Part shown: positions 17,537 to 26,085 of the stretch, one piece after another
Position numbering within the stretch: position 1 is the stretch's first letter
Layout of the letters: each line of letters begins with the position of its first letter
NCBI GenBank assembly: GCA_016795075.1
Contig: JAEUIP010000007.1
Location: 1-38,658, forward strand
Source of the DNA: Planctomycetaceae bacterium
GTDB lineage: Bacteria; Planctomycetota; Planctomycetia; Pirellulales; Pirellulaceae
Direction of reading: 5' to 3'
Length of the DNA stretch: 38,658 nt
Notes under the pieces: model-generated
Told to the model about the DNA's origin: nothing
The model's input: only the letters and a program-made list of their open reading frames with translations
The model's database searches: none
Translations under genes and position numbers: made by a program

Positions 17537-20500
17537 TCACGGAAGTTCGGTGCGAGGCTGCAATGGGCTCCGGAAGCGATCATCAAACGGTTCGGCTGGG
17601 ATGCCGTCGGACCCCATCGAACGAAAGGCTTCTGGGCGACGGTCGGGTGTTCTGAATCCACGGCGGGTCGGATCCGCGTCATCCTTCAAGTCCGGATAAA
17701 CGTAGCCATTCGGATGATAGGGTGACGGCAACGAGTGTTCGCGGTACAGGTCGGGTCGGTAATGTTCGTCCTCGGGCGTGATCTGCAGGAAGTTGTCGAC
17801 GTTGCGGCTCGATTCGTCAAACACATGCTGCCGAACCATTTGCTGACGGCCGCGCGCTACATGACCCGCATTGCGAATATCGTCATATCCCAGTTCTGCG
17901 ACGTGCTGGGCCCAAGCCAAGCCCATCAAATCGTACAAAGTCGGATAAACGACGCTGCGTCCTAAGATGATGTTTTGTTGGATGCTGGACTCTTCGCTAG
18001 GAGCCGGACGAAACAGTCCACCCACCACGGGCGCGTTTTCCAACATCGGCACGCCGCGTGATGTTCGAGCAGCCTTGAGCGCGACTTGATATCGGCCCAC
18101 TTCGCGCAGCTCGAAACTGGAGGTTTGCACTTGGGTGTGAATAAAATGACGTTTGACGCGGCCAAGATGTTTTTCGTCCGCTCGCACAGGTTCGCGTAAC
18201 TCCGTGGTGTACAAGTAGGTCAAGTCGTAGACCAATGAATCTCCATCCGGTTGAATCACTGGGCGAACTTCGAATCCTGTACCGGTCTCGAACTGATAGA
18301 TTTCGGGATCAGGGACCAGGCTTTGCAAATTGGAGCCCAAGCTTTCGGGATTCTGGGTGGCCGACAGGGCGTGGAACTGCTGAGGCGCGGTCTCGGACAA
18401 GCCACTGGGCAACATCTTCCGCACCGATTCCGCGGGGACTCCACCGCCACTTAATTGGTAGGCGGCCAAGAAGGTCGGGTCTTTCAACAACGCTCCATAG
18501 TCGTCGACCAACGCTTTAGCGCCTTGCATGGCTTCGGCAACGCGGATCTGGCGTTTGGGCAAATCAAACTCCATCGTCGCTTGCGGCAGGACCTTCAGCA
18601 ACTCTCGGTTATTGCCCAACACCGTCGTGCGTTCCACTTGGCTCAGCGCCACTTGATGCCCGCGGGCCGCAGTACGAATACATACCAAGTTGGGGTCGTA
18701 GAATTGGACTTGAAAATCGTCTTCCAAGGCAAAGGTCATTCGCTTGAGGAAGTTGTCGATCGAACTAATGTGGGCTCGTGTGCCTTCCAGTAGGTCCATC
18801 GACTTCTCTTCATGTTCGTCGATCAAGTGATCCAGCAACTTCAAGTGTTGCAGCGGTTGTCGGTTTTCGGCCAGGAATTGTTGGTTGGCGTCAATCGCAA
18901 TGCCCGCGGTCAATAACTGAACGATGGTATCGACGGTCGTTTCATGTTGCTTTCTCCAAGTATCGGCGCCCAGCGGAATCAAGTCTGTAATTTGCTGGAG
19001 CGTCATCAGAATCTGTTCGTAGTCGACCGCCTGTTTGCCTGACGCCACGGCCACTTCGCGATAGGCATTTTTGATCGCTTCCGAGTCTTGTAAGCTCTGT
19101 CTGTTCGCGGCTCGCAATTTTTCATTGCCGGCAAGAATTCGAATACCTAAAGTGTTGATAGCATATTCAATGCTGTCCAAGTCCGTACTCGTCAGATCGG
19201 AGATCAATGTTTCTAGTCGCGGGCGGTCAAGTTCCTCCAGCAGCTTTAGTGTAGCTCCGCTTCGAATGACCGACTTCGCAAGCATCTCCTCGGCAGATAA
19301 CAATCGGGAGAATCGTTCACGAAGTTCCCTCTCGAAACGGACACGATCTTGTGATAATCGTGTTTCGTCGGTAATCGCTGTACTTCGAACATCGGAGACC
19401 CAGTTCTTGTATGTCTCGATGGTTGCGTTGTACTCTTCGAAACTTGCGTCAAATTCTGATTGAGCAGCTTGGAACTTCGAGATGGCCGCCAACAGCTTTG
19501 CATAAGTCTCGCCCAATTGTTCACTGGCTGTACGCTTTTTGCTCAACAGTTCCGTGCGTGAATTAATCGCTTCCGTTCGCAATTCGGTTAATTGGTTCCG
19601 CTCCAACACCGCGTCTTCCGACAGGCGTTGATCCATCAATCCCCGTTCCACAATCCGTTGCTTGAGTTCGATTTCAGCGATCAGCTGGCTCTTGTAGATC
19701 TGTGCCAAGCGGATGAACTCCCGCTGCATGGGATTGAGCGTCGCGTCTTGCCAATCGCCTTGGGCAAAGAAGTTCTGAAAGTTCAAAAACTTGTAAAAGT
19801 CCGCGGCGTTGGTTACCGCCATCTCGGGTGTGTACAACGGGCATTCGCATTGATGCTTCCGGAACACACTCCGCATTTTTTGTTTGCACTCCTCAAGACA
19901 GTCCGGCAAGTACTGGCAAGGAATGGACTTGTTGATCATCCGGTACTCGAACTCCATGGTTGCCAGGTCGTTCAAGATGTACTGCTGGAAACGTTCCAAG
20001 ATGCGTTGCCGCACGGAGTTCTTCGCCAGTCCAATCAAGAACAAGGCGCGATTCCGTGAGATCGAATCCATCGAGTGCAACGACAAGATTTGGTTTTCGG
20101 TATGCAGGAATTCGCTGTCCATGCGATACAGGGTGTCGACGAAATCTTGGCCGAAGAAGCCATAGAGATAACGCATGTCGCGGCCCATTTGATCGCGCTC
20201 CCAAGGCTGGCCGTTTTCCTGAGCGACTTCCGCGGCCACCTCCGATACACTGCGCGACAGGAACACCAACGACTGATTCGTCAAAAAGCGACCCGCATTG
20301 ATGTAACCTTCGACCAACTGGACGGTCTCTTCCAACTGTTCACCTTTTTCGCCGTTGATTTGGATGGTTTGCAGGTCGACCTTGACTTGACCTACCGGCG
20401 TATCGATCTGATGGATCATGCGGCGAATTTGGTTGATGCCTTCAATCGGCCCGCGCAGTTGGATGGTGCCTTCTCCAATCACGCTGACACTGGTTTGCAT

Positions 20501-21961
20501 TACCGGGTCAAAGGAGTCGATATCACCCTTCGCATACGTGTTCGGATCTTCTTGGGCTGCGTCCAGTTCGCGCAAGAATTGGGCTCGGATCAGACGTGAC
20601 TCTTGGTTATCCAAAGACCGGGCCAAGTCGTTGAGTTCTTGTTCCCTGAGTCGCAGGTCCGCGACGTCGGCTCGCCGTTGATTGAAGTCGGTGACCACTT
20701 GTTGGAGCTGCGATTCAAAGTCACTGACTTTGGTGAGCTTGGTATTGTCGGTCCCGGGTGCCAAGTTGGCTTCCGACACCAGTGCCAAACGCCCGGACCC
20801 ATCGGAAACCACGTACAGATCTTTGGGCACGCCGGTGAGTTGCTGCATCACGGATTGAGCTTCTTCGGCGTTGGTAGCCAGAGCCGCTAGTTCTTGCTCG
20901 GCCTCGCGCGTTCTTCGGGCCGCATTTTCGGCATCGATCTGAGCTGCGCGACGTTTGGCGGTGGCGTCTTCGGCTTTGTCGCCGGCTATTTGAGCGCGGC
21001 TTTCTTTGGCTCGTACATTAGCCAAATTGTATTGTTGGGCTCGACGATTGATGATCTCAGCCACGCGATCCGCATCGCGATAGTAATACAACTTCACGAC
21101 GCGTGTGACCACTCGTCCCGACGGTCGAACTTTGTTGTTGTCCGAATGCCGACCGGCATCCGCGGGAACCACAAACGGCGGGTACTCGACCGCCGGGCCA
21201 CTTGGACGTTGCCCGGTTACGGACACCGTCGTCTCAAAAGGTCCCATGGCGTTTTCGAGACGGTCCTGAAACGAGACGGCCGATTGGTCCGACTTTTTCG
21301 CGCCTTTTACTTCGACTCGAATCAACGTGTTCACGGTCTTTTTCAAGAGGATCATGATCTCGCCGTTGACGACCGAAAATTGGCCGCCGGCTGGACTTTC
21401 CAACAAATTCTCCGCGTCCGGTATGGATTTGACAGTGAACAGTTCCATCGCATATCCGGCGGCGGGATTTTCTTCTGCCACGGTCATCACCAATGCCCGA
21501 GCACCAAAGTTGTCTTCGATCGGTCGCACGCTCACAATTCGTGGCGGCAGCAGGTCGATGTGGATTGGAAAGGGGGCCGATTCAATTGCCAAGCCTTGGC
21601 CCGTTGACGTTCGTCGATAGGTGACCACGAAGCGACCATTGCCTTGGAAATGATCTGGGAGCGTTTGGAATCTTCCAGAGAACGTGATCGGATTGGTTCC
21701 GGAGGTCACGGGAATGGTTTGCCCAAAGCCGACGGTCGGGCCATTCTCTAACTGCAGTGCCAAGTCGGCCTCGCCAGGAACGCCCAGTTCTTCCGAAATC
21801 GTGATCTTAAACGTATGGGTTGCTGCAGCAGTTGTCGAATTGATCGTGCTCGGTACCGCTGCCTCCACTTTGCTGATCTTCTGTGCGTGAATTTCATTTG
21901 CACAAACCAACAAGAACAGCCCGATCGAACAAACGGTCTTGATATTTAGGAATGGATTCAT
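17537..21961 (-). CDS. Giant exported coiled-coil protein with secretin-like N1 and C domains
   Basis: The 1474-residue product starts with a signal peptide (CSIGLFLLVCANEIHAQ). Strand-rich repeats follow (30-250). Then come a secretin N-domain-like unit (VVKLYYYRDADRVAEIINRR, 288-307), a coiled coil with Ala/Glu/Arg heptads (315-470), and a second N-domain-like unit (VIGEGTIQLRGPIEGINQIRRM, 494-515). A five-cysteine cluster (682-707) precedes long helical stretches (750-1080). The C-terminal part resembles the secretin beta domain: FEVRPVIQPDGDSLVYDLTY near 1230, then VPMLENAPVVGGLF near 1304-1317, comparable to the secretin VP-LGDIP-LG-LF motif. A Pro/Arg-rich tail of ~150 residues ends it. 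It may form or gate an envelope channel. It follows an exported-protein gene by 64 bp. No other secretion genes are nearby. Domain reading by eye; function unproven. Confidence 0.75.
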   Translation of the reverse strand: MNPFLNIKTVCSIGLFLLVCANEIHAQKISKVEAAVPSTINSTTAAATHTFKITISEELGVPGEADLALQLENGPTVGFGQTIPVTSGTNPITFSGRFQTLPDHFQGNGRFVVTYRRTSTGQGLAIESAPFPIHIDLLPPRIVSVRPIEDNFGARALVMTVAEENPAAGYAMELFTVKSIPDAENLLESPAGGQFSVVNGEIMILLKKTVNTLIRVEVKGAKKSDQSAVSFQDRLENAMGPFETTVSVTGQRPSGPAVEYPPFVVPADAGRHSDNNKVRPSGRVVTRVVKLYYYRDADRVAEIINRRAQQYNLANVRAKESRAQIAGDKAEDATAKRRAAQIDAENAARRTREAEQELAALATNAEEAQSVMQQLTGVPKDLYVVSDGSGRLALVSEANLAPGTDNTKLTKVSDFESQLQQVVTDFNQRRADVADLRLREQELNDLARSLDNQESRLIRAQFLRELDAAQEDPNTYAKGDIDSFDPVMQTSVSVIGEGTIQLRGPIEGINQIRRMIHQIDTPVGQVKVDLQTIQINGEKGEQLEETVQLVEGYINAGRFLTNQSLVFLSRSVSEVAAEVAQENGQPWERDQMGRDMRYLYGFFGQDFVDTLYRMDSEFLHTENQILSLHSMDSISRNRALFLIGLAKNSVRQRILERFQQYILNDLATMEFEYRMINKSIPCQYLPDCLEECKQKMRSVFRKHQCECPLYTPEMAVTNAADFYKFLNFQNFFAQGDWQDATLNPMQREFIRLAQIYKSQLIAEIELKQRIVERGLMDQRLSEDAVLERNQLTELRTEAINSRTELLSKKRTASEQLGETYAKLLAAISKFQAAQSEFDASFEEYNATIETYKNWVSDVRSTAITDETRLSQDRVRFERELRERFSRLLSAEEMLAKSVIRSGATLKLLEELDRPRLETLISDLTSTDLDSIEYAINTLGIRILAGNEKLRAANRQSLQDSEAIKNAYREVAVASGKQAVDYEQILMTLQQITDLIPLGADTWRKQHETTVDTIVQLLTAGIAIDANQQFLAENRQPLQHLKLLDHLIDEHEEKSMDLLEGTRAHISSIDNFLKRMTFALEDDFQVQFYDPNLVCIRTAARGHQVALSQVERTTVLGNNRELLKVLPQATMEFDLPKRQIRVAEAMQGAKALVDDYGALLKDPTFLAAYQLSGGGVPAESVRKMLPSGLSETAPQQFHALSATQNPESLGSNLQSLVPDPEIYQFETGTGFEVRPVIQPDGDSLVYDLTYLYTTELREPVRADEKHLGRVKRHFIHTQVQTSSFELREVGRYQVALKAARTSRGVPMLENAPVVGGLFRPAPSEESSIQQNIILGRSVVYPTLYDLMGLAWAQHVAELGYDDIRNAGHVARGRQQMVRQHVFDESSRNVDNFLQITPEDEHYRPDLYREHSLPSPYHPNGYVYPDLKDDADPTRRGFRTPDRRPEAFRSMGSDGIPAEPFDDRFRSPLQPRTELP

Positions 21962-22025
21962 GGCTAGAAACTTGCTGTTAGGACGAATCGGAGATTCTCG
22001 GGGCTCAGTGTGAGGTACGTTCGCG

Positions 22026-22880
22026 TTAATCGGGCCAGCGAATAAAACGTCCTTCGCCTTGCGTCTCTTGTTGCACGCGACGGATTTGGTTGTCGCGTGC
22101 GTCCAGGGCTCGCTGATCGCCTAGCGATTGCAAGTAAGCCTTGCCGGGCAACAGGTCACTGATGGCTTGGGTCGTTTCGATCACGGTTCCGACGCCGCGA
22201 TCACCCAACACCGCCATTCCCGCACCGGTCTGTTTGATGTCGTCGTGAGCCTGATGCAGCGCCTGCACGGTGTTGCTATCGCGAATGGCCTCGTGCCGAT
22301 CGTGCCAATGATCGAACAGACTTTGGGTATGGCGTTTGATCAAAGAGGGAGCCTGCTGCGAGACGACGACTCGAGGTTGCAGCGGGTTGAAGCTGGGAAA
22401 CCGCACCACGGTGCTTTGCCCGTCCGGATAAACGTAGGCAAAATGGGTGCGATGGTATTCGACGCGCGGGGCGCCGTCGGCCAGCATCACGAAGAACTCG
22501 ATCGGTTGGCCGGTGGCCGGATGCACGGTTACCACTCGAGTTCGTCCGCCGCTAATGATGGGACATTGGTAACTGGAGCGTCCGCTGTGGTAAAAGCGAT
22601 GGATGTGGGTTGGGCAGTTTTCGGGCGAGAGAGAAGAACCACTGAGATTCGCCAGCGGATAGACGGTCGCTTCTCCAGGCAATCGCAAGCGGGCCGCCAA
22701 ACTAGGTGACAAACACAACGGGGCCGGATGCTGGGCTGCTTGCACCGGATAATAGCCTGCCTCCACGATCTCCACATCATTGAGCCCATCAGCATAGGCC
22801 AACGGAGCCAATGTCGCCAAGCTAACCAACGCACCCAGCAATCGTAGTGCCCATCGGGGCGCCAACATTTTCGCTAGCAT
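22026..22880 (-). CDS. Exported protein of unknown function
   Basis: Unrecognised 284-residue protein with a signal peptide (PRWALRLLGALVSLATLAPL, cleavage near AYADG). The mature part has CPTHIHRFYHSGRSSYQCP, a possible small disulfide-bonded or metal-binding segment. A motif-poor stretch follows (YVYPDGQSTVVRFPSF), then a helical C-terminus. The frame runs open to 23165, but that extension reads through the dispersed repeat at 23.13-23.20 kb and is probably not coding. Start candidates are ATG 22916, 22880 and 22868; 22880 is chosen for a GGTGG upstream and normal signal-peptide length. It lies 64 bp before the giant secretin-like gene and likely shares its operon, so it may act with it. 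Confidence 0.68.
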   Translation of the reverse strand: MLAKMLAPRWALRLLGALVSLATLAPLAYADGLNDVEIVEAGYYPVQAAQHPAPLCLSPSLAARLRLPGEATVYPLANLSGSSLSPENCPTHIHRFYHSGRSSYQCPIISGGRTRVVTVHPATGQPIEFFVMLADGAPRVEYHRTHFAYVYPDGQSTVVRFPSFNPLQPRVVVSQQAPSLIKRHTQSLFDHWHDRHEAIRDSNTVQALHQAHDDIKQTGAGMAVLGDRGVGTVIETTQAISDLLPGKAYLQSLGDQRALDARDNQIRRVQQETQGEGRFIRWPD

Positions 22881-23126
22881 TCCACCGCCCTGCCGTGAAA
22901 AGAGAATCGACCTCATACTCGCTACGGATACATCCCATCTGCGCAGAACATGGCCAAGCCAAACTGGACAAACGCCGGCGCTATTCTTCATAGATCGAAC
23001 TCGATCGCGAAAAACCCGCAGATCAAATTCAGTAAAATTTGCATAATCGCCAAAGTTCCTGCGTGCTGCTCGAGAACTTGAACCCATGCCAGCAGTCACT
23101 GCGGAGTTTTGGAAAGCTAGAGAAGC

Positions 23127-23202
23127 CGCGGAAATACCTGCGACCACGAAAAACACGAAAAGCAAATACCCTTGATTCTTTTTGTGTCTTTCGTGGCTAC
23201 CG
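23127..23202 (-). repeat. Palindromic dispersed repeat, left outer copy
   Basis: Core ACCACGAAAAACACGAAAAG (from 23143) pairs imperfectly with CTTTTTGTGTCTTTCGTGG across ~57 nt. It is preceded by GCCGCGGAAATACCTGC, which recurs before the next copy. On the minus strand it reads in the same sense as the two copies at 23.8-24.0 kb. It lies in the 469-bp stretch (22881-23349), in which I see no further gene. Confidence 0.8.
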
Positions 23203-23224
23203 GATTAGCCGGGCCGGAGCTGAG

Positions 23225-23308
23225 CCGCGCAAATACCTTCAACCACGAAAAACACAAAAAGCACGAAATACAAATACCCTTCATTCGTTTCGTGACTTTC
23301 GTGGTTAC
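23225..23308 (-). repeat. Palindromic dispersed repeat, left inner copy
   Basis: Its reverse complement reads GTAACCACGAAAGTCACGAA, then AAGGGTATTTGTATTTCG, then TGCTTTTTGTGTTTTTCGTG. It is nearly the same as the two right-hand copies. The ends are complementary, so each copy can fold back on itself. It lies 41 bp beyond the 3' end of the GxxExxY gene. Confidence 0.85.
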
Positions 23309-23349
23309 GGATTTTTAGCTTTTCTCGTACCAATCGTAGTTACGCAAAA

Positions 23350-23730
23350 CTACAGTACCAATCGGAGGGCCGTAGCTTTCGGGTAGGCGCCGAAGTTAAC
23401 CAGTATGCCAAGTTTCATACGGGTAGCTCTTAAATAGTTGATTACCTGTGCTTTGTGTTCTGGGGCGATTTCTCTTACGGCTTTGAGTTCGACAATGATC
23501 AGGCCGAAGCATATGAAATCCGGCTTATACGTCTGCTGAAGCGGCGGACCTTTGTAGTTCAATTTCAACTCAGTTTGGGCAGTGAATGGGATATTTCGAA
23601 GTCGCAGTTCTCTTTCCAGGCACTCTTGGTAAACCGGCTCGAGGAATCCACAGCCCATTTCTCGATAGACTTCGAAGATCGCGCCTTGGATTGCGTAGCT
23701 TTCATCTTTGAACAGGATCGTTTCGCTCAT
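23350..23730 (-). CDS. GxxExxY protein (PDDEXK-like nuclease fold)
   Basis: The 126-residue product is full length for this family of small proteins. It has the naming motif G28-F-L-E31-P-V-Y34, then a PDDEXK-type core: Asp71 in YKPDFIC, and Glu81 and Lys83 in IIVELKAV, followed by the helix EHKAQVINYLRA. The core suggests Mg-dependent nucleic-acid cleavage or binding, but no biochemical role is established that I know of. The start is firm: ATG 23730 with AAAGGAG 5 nt upstream. It is a lone gene flanked by two inverted copies of a palindromic repeat on each side, a layout suggesting that gene and repeats travel or act together. A small hairpin, GTAGTT-ACGCAA-AACTAC, overlaps its 3' end. Confidence 0.93.
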   Translation of the reverse strand: MSETILFKDESYAIQGAIFEVYREMGCGFLEPVYQECLERELRLRNIPFTAQTELKLNYKGPPLQQTYKPDFICFGLIIVELKAVREIAPEHKAQVINYLRATRMKLGILVNFGAYPKATALRLVL

Positions 23731-23815
23731 AAGGGCTCCTTTCGTATCGCGATCAGCGTAAAGGTCTGATGAAAATGGTAACCAATCGTGGCAAGCCTAA
23801 CAAATGGTGTAGATG

Positions 23816-23917
23816 GTAACCACGAAAGTGACGTAAGTCACGAAAAGAATGGAGGGCATTTGTGTTTCGTGCTTTTTGTGTTTTTCGTGGTTGCTGGCAT
23901 TTCCGCGGTTCAGCTCA
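23816..23917 (+). repeat. Palindromic dispersed repeat, right inner copy
   Basis: It reads GTAACCACGAAAGTGACGTA, then AAAGAATGGAGGGCATTTGT, then TTCGTGCTTTTTGTGTTTTT and CGTGGTTGCTGGCATTTCCG. The first and last parts are complementary. The inner left copy is its mirror image. It begins 86 bp upstream of the GxxExxY start. Confidence 0.85.
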
Positions 23918-23933
23918 TGCCGGTGTAAAACAA

Positions 23934-24034
23934 GTAACCACGAAAGTCACGAAAGACACGAATAGAGTGGAGGGCATTTGTATTTCGTGCTTTTTGTGTT
24001 TTTCGTGGTTGCTGGCATTTGGGAGGCTCGGCTT
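23934..24034 (+). repeat. Palindromic dispersed repeat, right outer copy
   Basis: Nearly the same as the copy at 23816, in direct orientation 118 bp further on (GTAACCACGAAAGTCACGAA ... TTTTTCGTGGTTGCTGGCAT). It ends about 80 bp before the MDR oxidoreductase, so that gene's promoter must lie in or just after it. The 386-bp stretch 23731-24116 holds only these two repeats and the GxxExxY leader. Confidence 0.85.
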
Positions 24035-24116
24035 ACATGGTGCAAAACGCGAGCGGATTACGTTAAGCTAACGAGGGACCAAAATCCTTCACTAGTCACG
24101 ATCGGAAATTTGAACC

Positions 24117-25124
24117 ATGCAAGCTGCCTATATCACACGAACCGGGGGGCCGGAGGTTATTCAGTTTGGTGAACTGCCGGAGCCAGAGCTGCGACCGGGC
24201 TCCGTACGGATTGCGACTCGGGCGGTGGCTGTAAATCCTATCGATACCTACATCCGCAACGGCGCCAACTATTGGCCGCTGCCCAATCCCTATATCCTCG
24301 GCAGCGATTTGGCCGGAGTCGTCTTGGAAGTCGCGCCAGGCGTTGTTGGTTTGCAGCCGGGCATGCGAGTCTGGTGTACCAATCAAGGATTGCAAGGACG
24401 ACAAGGAACGTTTGCCGAACAAGCGGTGGTCGATGCCGCGTGGGTTTATCCGATGACGGCCCAAGTCCCGTTCGAACATGCCGCTGCAGTGGCCTTGGTC
24501 GGTGTCACCGCGCACTTGGGTTTGTTCCGCGAAGCGAAGTTGCAAGAGGGCGAGTCGATCTTTGTCATGGGTGGTGCCGGCGGCGTCGGATCGATGGTGA
24601 TCCAAATGGCCAAGATCGCCGGCGCTCGAGTTTTGACCTGTGCCGGCTCCGACGCCAAGGTCCAACATTGCCGAGACTTGGGCGCGGACGTGGTCTTCAA
24701 CTACCACACCACCGATCTACAAACAGCCATCTTGGAAGCCACGGATGGACGTGGCGTCAACGTGTTTTGGGAAACCCGTCGCGAACCGAACTTTGATTTT
24801 GCCGTGGCCGTCATGGCGCCGCGCGGACGCATGATCTTGATGGCTGGCCGCGACGCTCGACCCGTTTTTCCCGTTGGCCCGTTTTATGTCAAAGGTTGTC
24901 AGCTGCATGGCTTTGTGATGTTCGCGGCCACGGCGGAAGAGATGGAAGTCTGTGGCCGAGACATCAGTCGCTGGCTGGATGACGGCGTACTCCGCGGCCT
25001 GATTGGCCGACGACTACCACTCCAGCAAACGCGGCAAGCCCATGAACTCCAAGAAGCCGCGACCGTCCAACGAACCGCGGACTTGATGGGCAAGATTGTA
25101 TTGGATGTGGGTACGGGACGCTGA
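24117..25124 (+). CDS. Quinone oxidoreductase-like protein (zinc-independent MDR family)
   Basis: Medium-chain dehydrogenase/reductase of 335 residues, the normal length for the NADPH:quinone reductase branch. The N-terminal GroES-like domain has VNPIDTYIRNG and ILGSDLAGVV. The Rossmann domain has MGGAGGVGSMVIQMAK (AXXGXXG-type pyridine nucleotide loop, here GGAGGVG) near residue 160. The cysteines that bind structural and catalytic zinc in alcohol dehydrogenases are absent. It probably reduces quinones or enones with NADPH. The ATG has only a weak purine stretch (CGGAAA) upstream. It converges with fhcC across 113 bp in which I see nothing. Confidence 0.9.
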   Translation: MQAAYITRTGGPEVIQFGELPEPELRPGSVRIATRAVAVNPIDTYIRNGANYWPLPNPYILGSDLAGVVLEVAPGVVGLQPGMRVWCTNQGLQGRQGTFAEQAVVDAAWVYPMTAQVPFEHAAAVALVGVTAHLGLFREAKLQEGESIFVMGGAGGVGSMVIQMAKIAGARVLTCAGSDAKVQHCRDLGADVVFNYHTTDLQTAILEATDGRGVNVFWETRREPNFDFAVAVMAPRGRMILMAGRDARPVFPVGPFYVKGCQLHGFVMFAATAEEMEVCGRDISRWLDDGVLRGLIGRRLPLQQTRQAHELQEAATVQRTADLMGKIVLDVGTGR

Positions 25125-25237
25125 TCCGATCACAAGCTGCACGGGGGACGCACCAACGCTCCTGTGGGGCACCAGTCTCTTCCGCGCACTCCGAGTCGCC
25201 GCGTGTTCAAAACCTTACCAAGTCAGCGGCAACAAAC

Positions 25238-26068
25238 TCAAGCCGCTTGAGGACAAGCAGTCCAAACTTCGCCGCGGGATTCCGTGTGAGGGGCGGCATG
25301 GTAGAGTTGGAACATGCCGCTGGGAGGCTGCCGCAGTCCGGCGTTTTGTTCGATCAAATGTCGTTCCATCAAGCGCCATACCAGCGGCCGATAAACGATT
25401 CCCCGCAACAAGTTCATACGTTGGGGTTCGCCTAATCCTTGCAGACAAACAATCGTGCCACGTTTCATCATGGTGCCCACGCTGCCCGTCACGTTACCAC
25501 CCAATATGATCGTGCCGGCCAACATCTCGGTTCCTGACTCCTGCGAATCTCCCTCCACCACGACCATTCCGCGTCGCATGCGTCGCCCCAGTCCGCCCGC
25601 GGCCGAACCACGAATCACGACCACACCACCCGTCATGCCGCGGCGCCGAGCCGGCAAGGAAGCCGCTGCATACTGTCCACAACTGCCCTCGACAACGATC
25701 GTGCCGCCTTTCAAATCACTGGCCAGCCAATGTCCTGCATCTCCCGTTACTTCCAATCGACCTCCGCGCATTTCGCAGCCGGCATGGTCGCCCACGGGAC
25801 CTTCCACGCGAACGTGGCCAGTGCATAAGTTGCGAGCCACATAATTCAGCCGCCCCGTATCGCCGCACCAAACCACGCCTGGTTGGTCTCCAACATGGTG
25901 GCATGCGAACAAGTCGCCAAACTCCAGCGTCTGGTTTCCCAAACGGATCACTTGGCGTTGCAGGTCGATCAACTCGGTAGCCGCGGCCGGTCCCGCTCCC
26001 GACGCTTCGATCATGGGCAAATCGACGAAAAATGGGAGCGTCTGCCGAGTGCAAATTTCGAGAGCCAT
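25238..26068 (-). CDS. fhcC: Formylmethanofuran dehydrogenase/formyltransferase-hydrolase subunit C
   Basis: The 276-residue product has the right-handed beta-helix GXGXG repeats of FmdC/FhcC and of the glutamate synthase C-terminus: MRGGRLEVTGDAGHWLASDL, LKGGTIVVEGSCGQYAA, GMTGGVVVIRGSAAGGLGRR, LAGTIILGGNVTGSVG. Length and N-terminus fit FhcC better than the glutamate synthase domain. In bacteria with the methanofuran/tetrahydromethanopterin C1 pathway, FhcABCD handles the formyl step of formaldehyde oxidation; planctomycetes are known to carry it. The frame is open to 26278, but ATG 26068 is chosen because upstream it overlaps the preceding gene. It is the last gene after surE and the C45 hydrolase. 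No fhcA, B or D gene is in the window. Confidence 0.85.
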   Translation of the reverse strand: MALEICTRQTLPFFVDLPMIEASGAGPAAATELIDLQRQVIRLGNQTLEFGDLFACHHVGDQPGVVWCGDTGRLNYVARNLCTGHVRVEGPVGDHAGCEMRGGRLEVTGDAGHWLASDLKGGTIVVEGSCGQYAAASLPARRRGMTGGVVVIRGSAAGGLGRRMRRGMVVVEGDSQESGTEMLAGTIILGGNVTGSVGTMMKRGTIVCLQGLGEPQRMNLLRGIVYRPLVWRLMERHLIEQNAGLRQPPSGMFQLYHAAPHTESRGEVWTACPQAA

Positions 26069-26085
26069 GAACCTGACCTTTGGTG

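Noticed and set aside
20894..21607. Plus-strand frame of 237 codons within the giant gene
   Set aside because: It lies wholly antisense to the continuous 1474-residue frame, which has a signal peptide and domain motifs; the antisense peptide has none.
23127..24034. CRISPR array suggested by four similar repeats
   Set aside because: The copies are far apart, differ in orientation, are palindromic and much longer than CRISPR repeats, and a gene lies between them; no cas genes.
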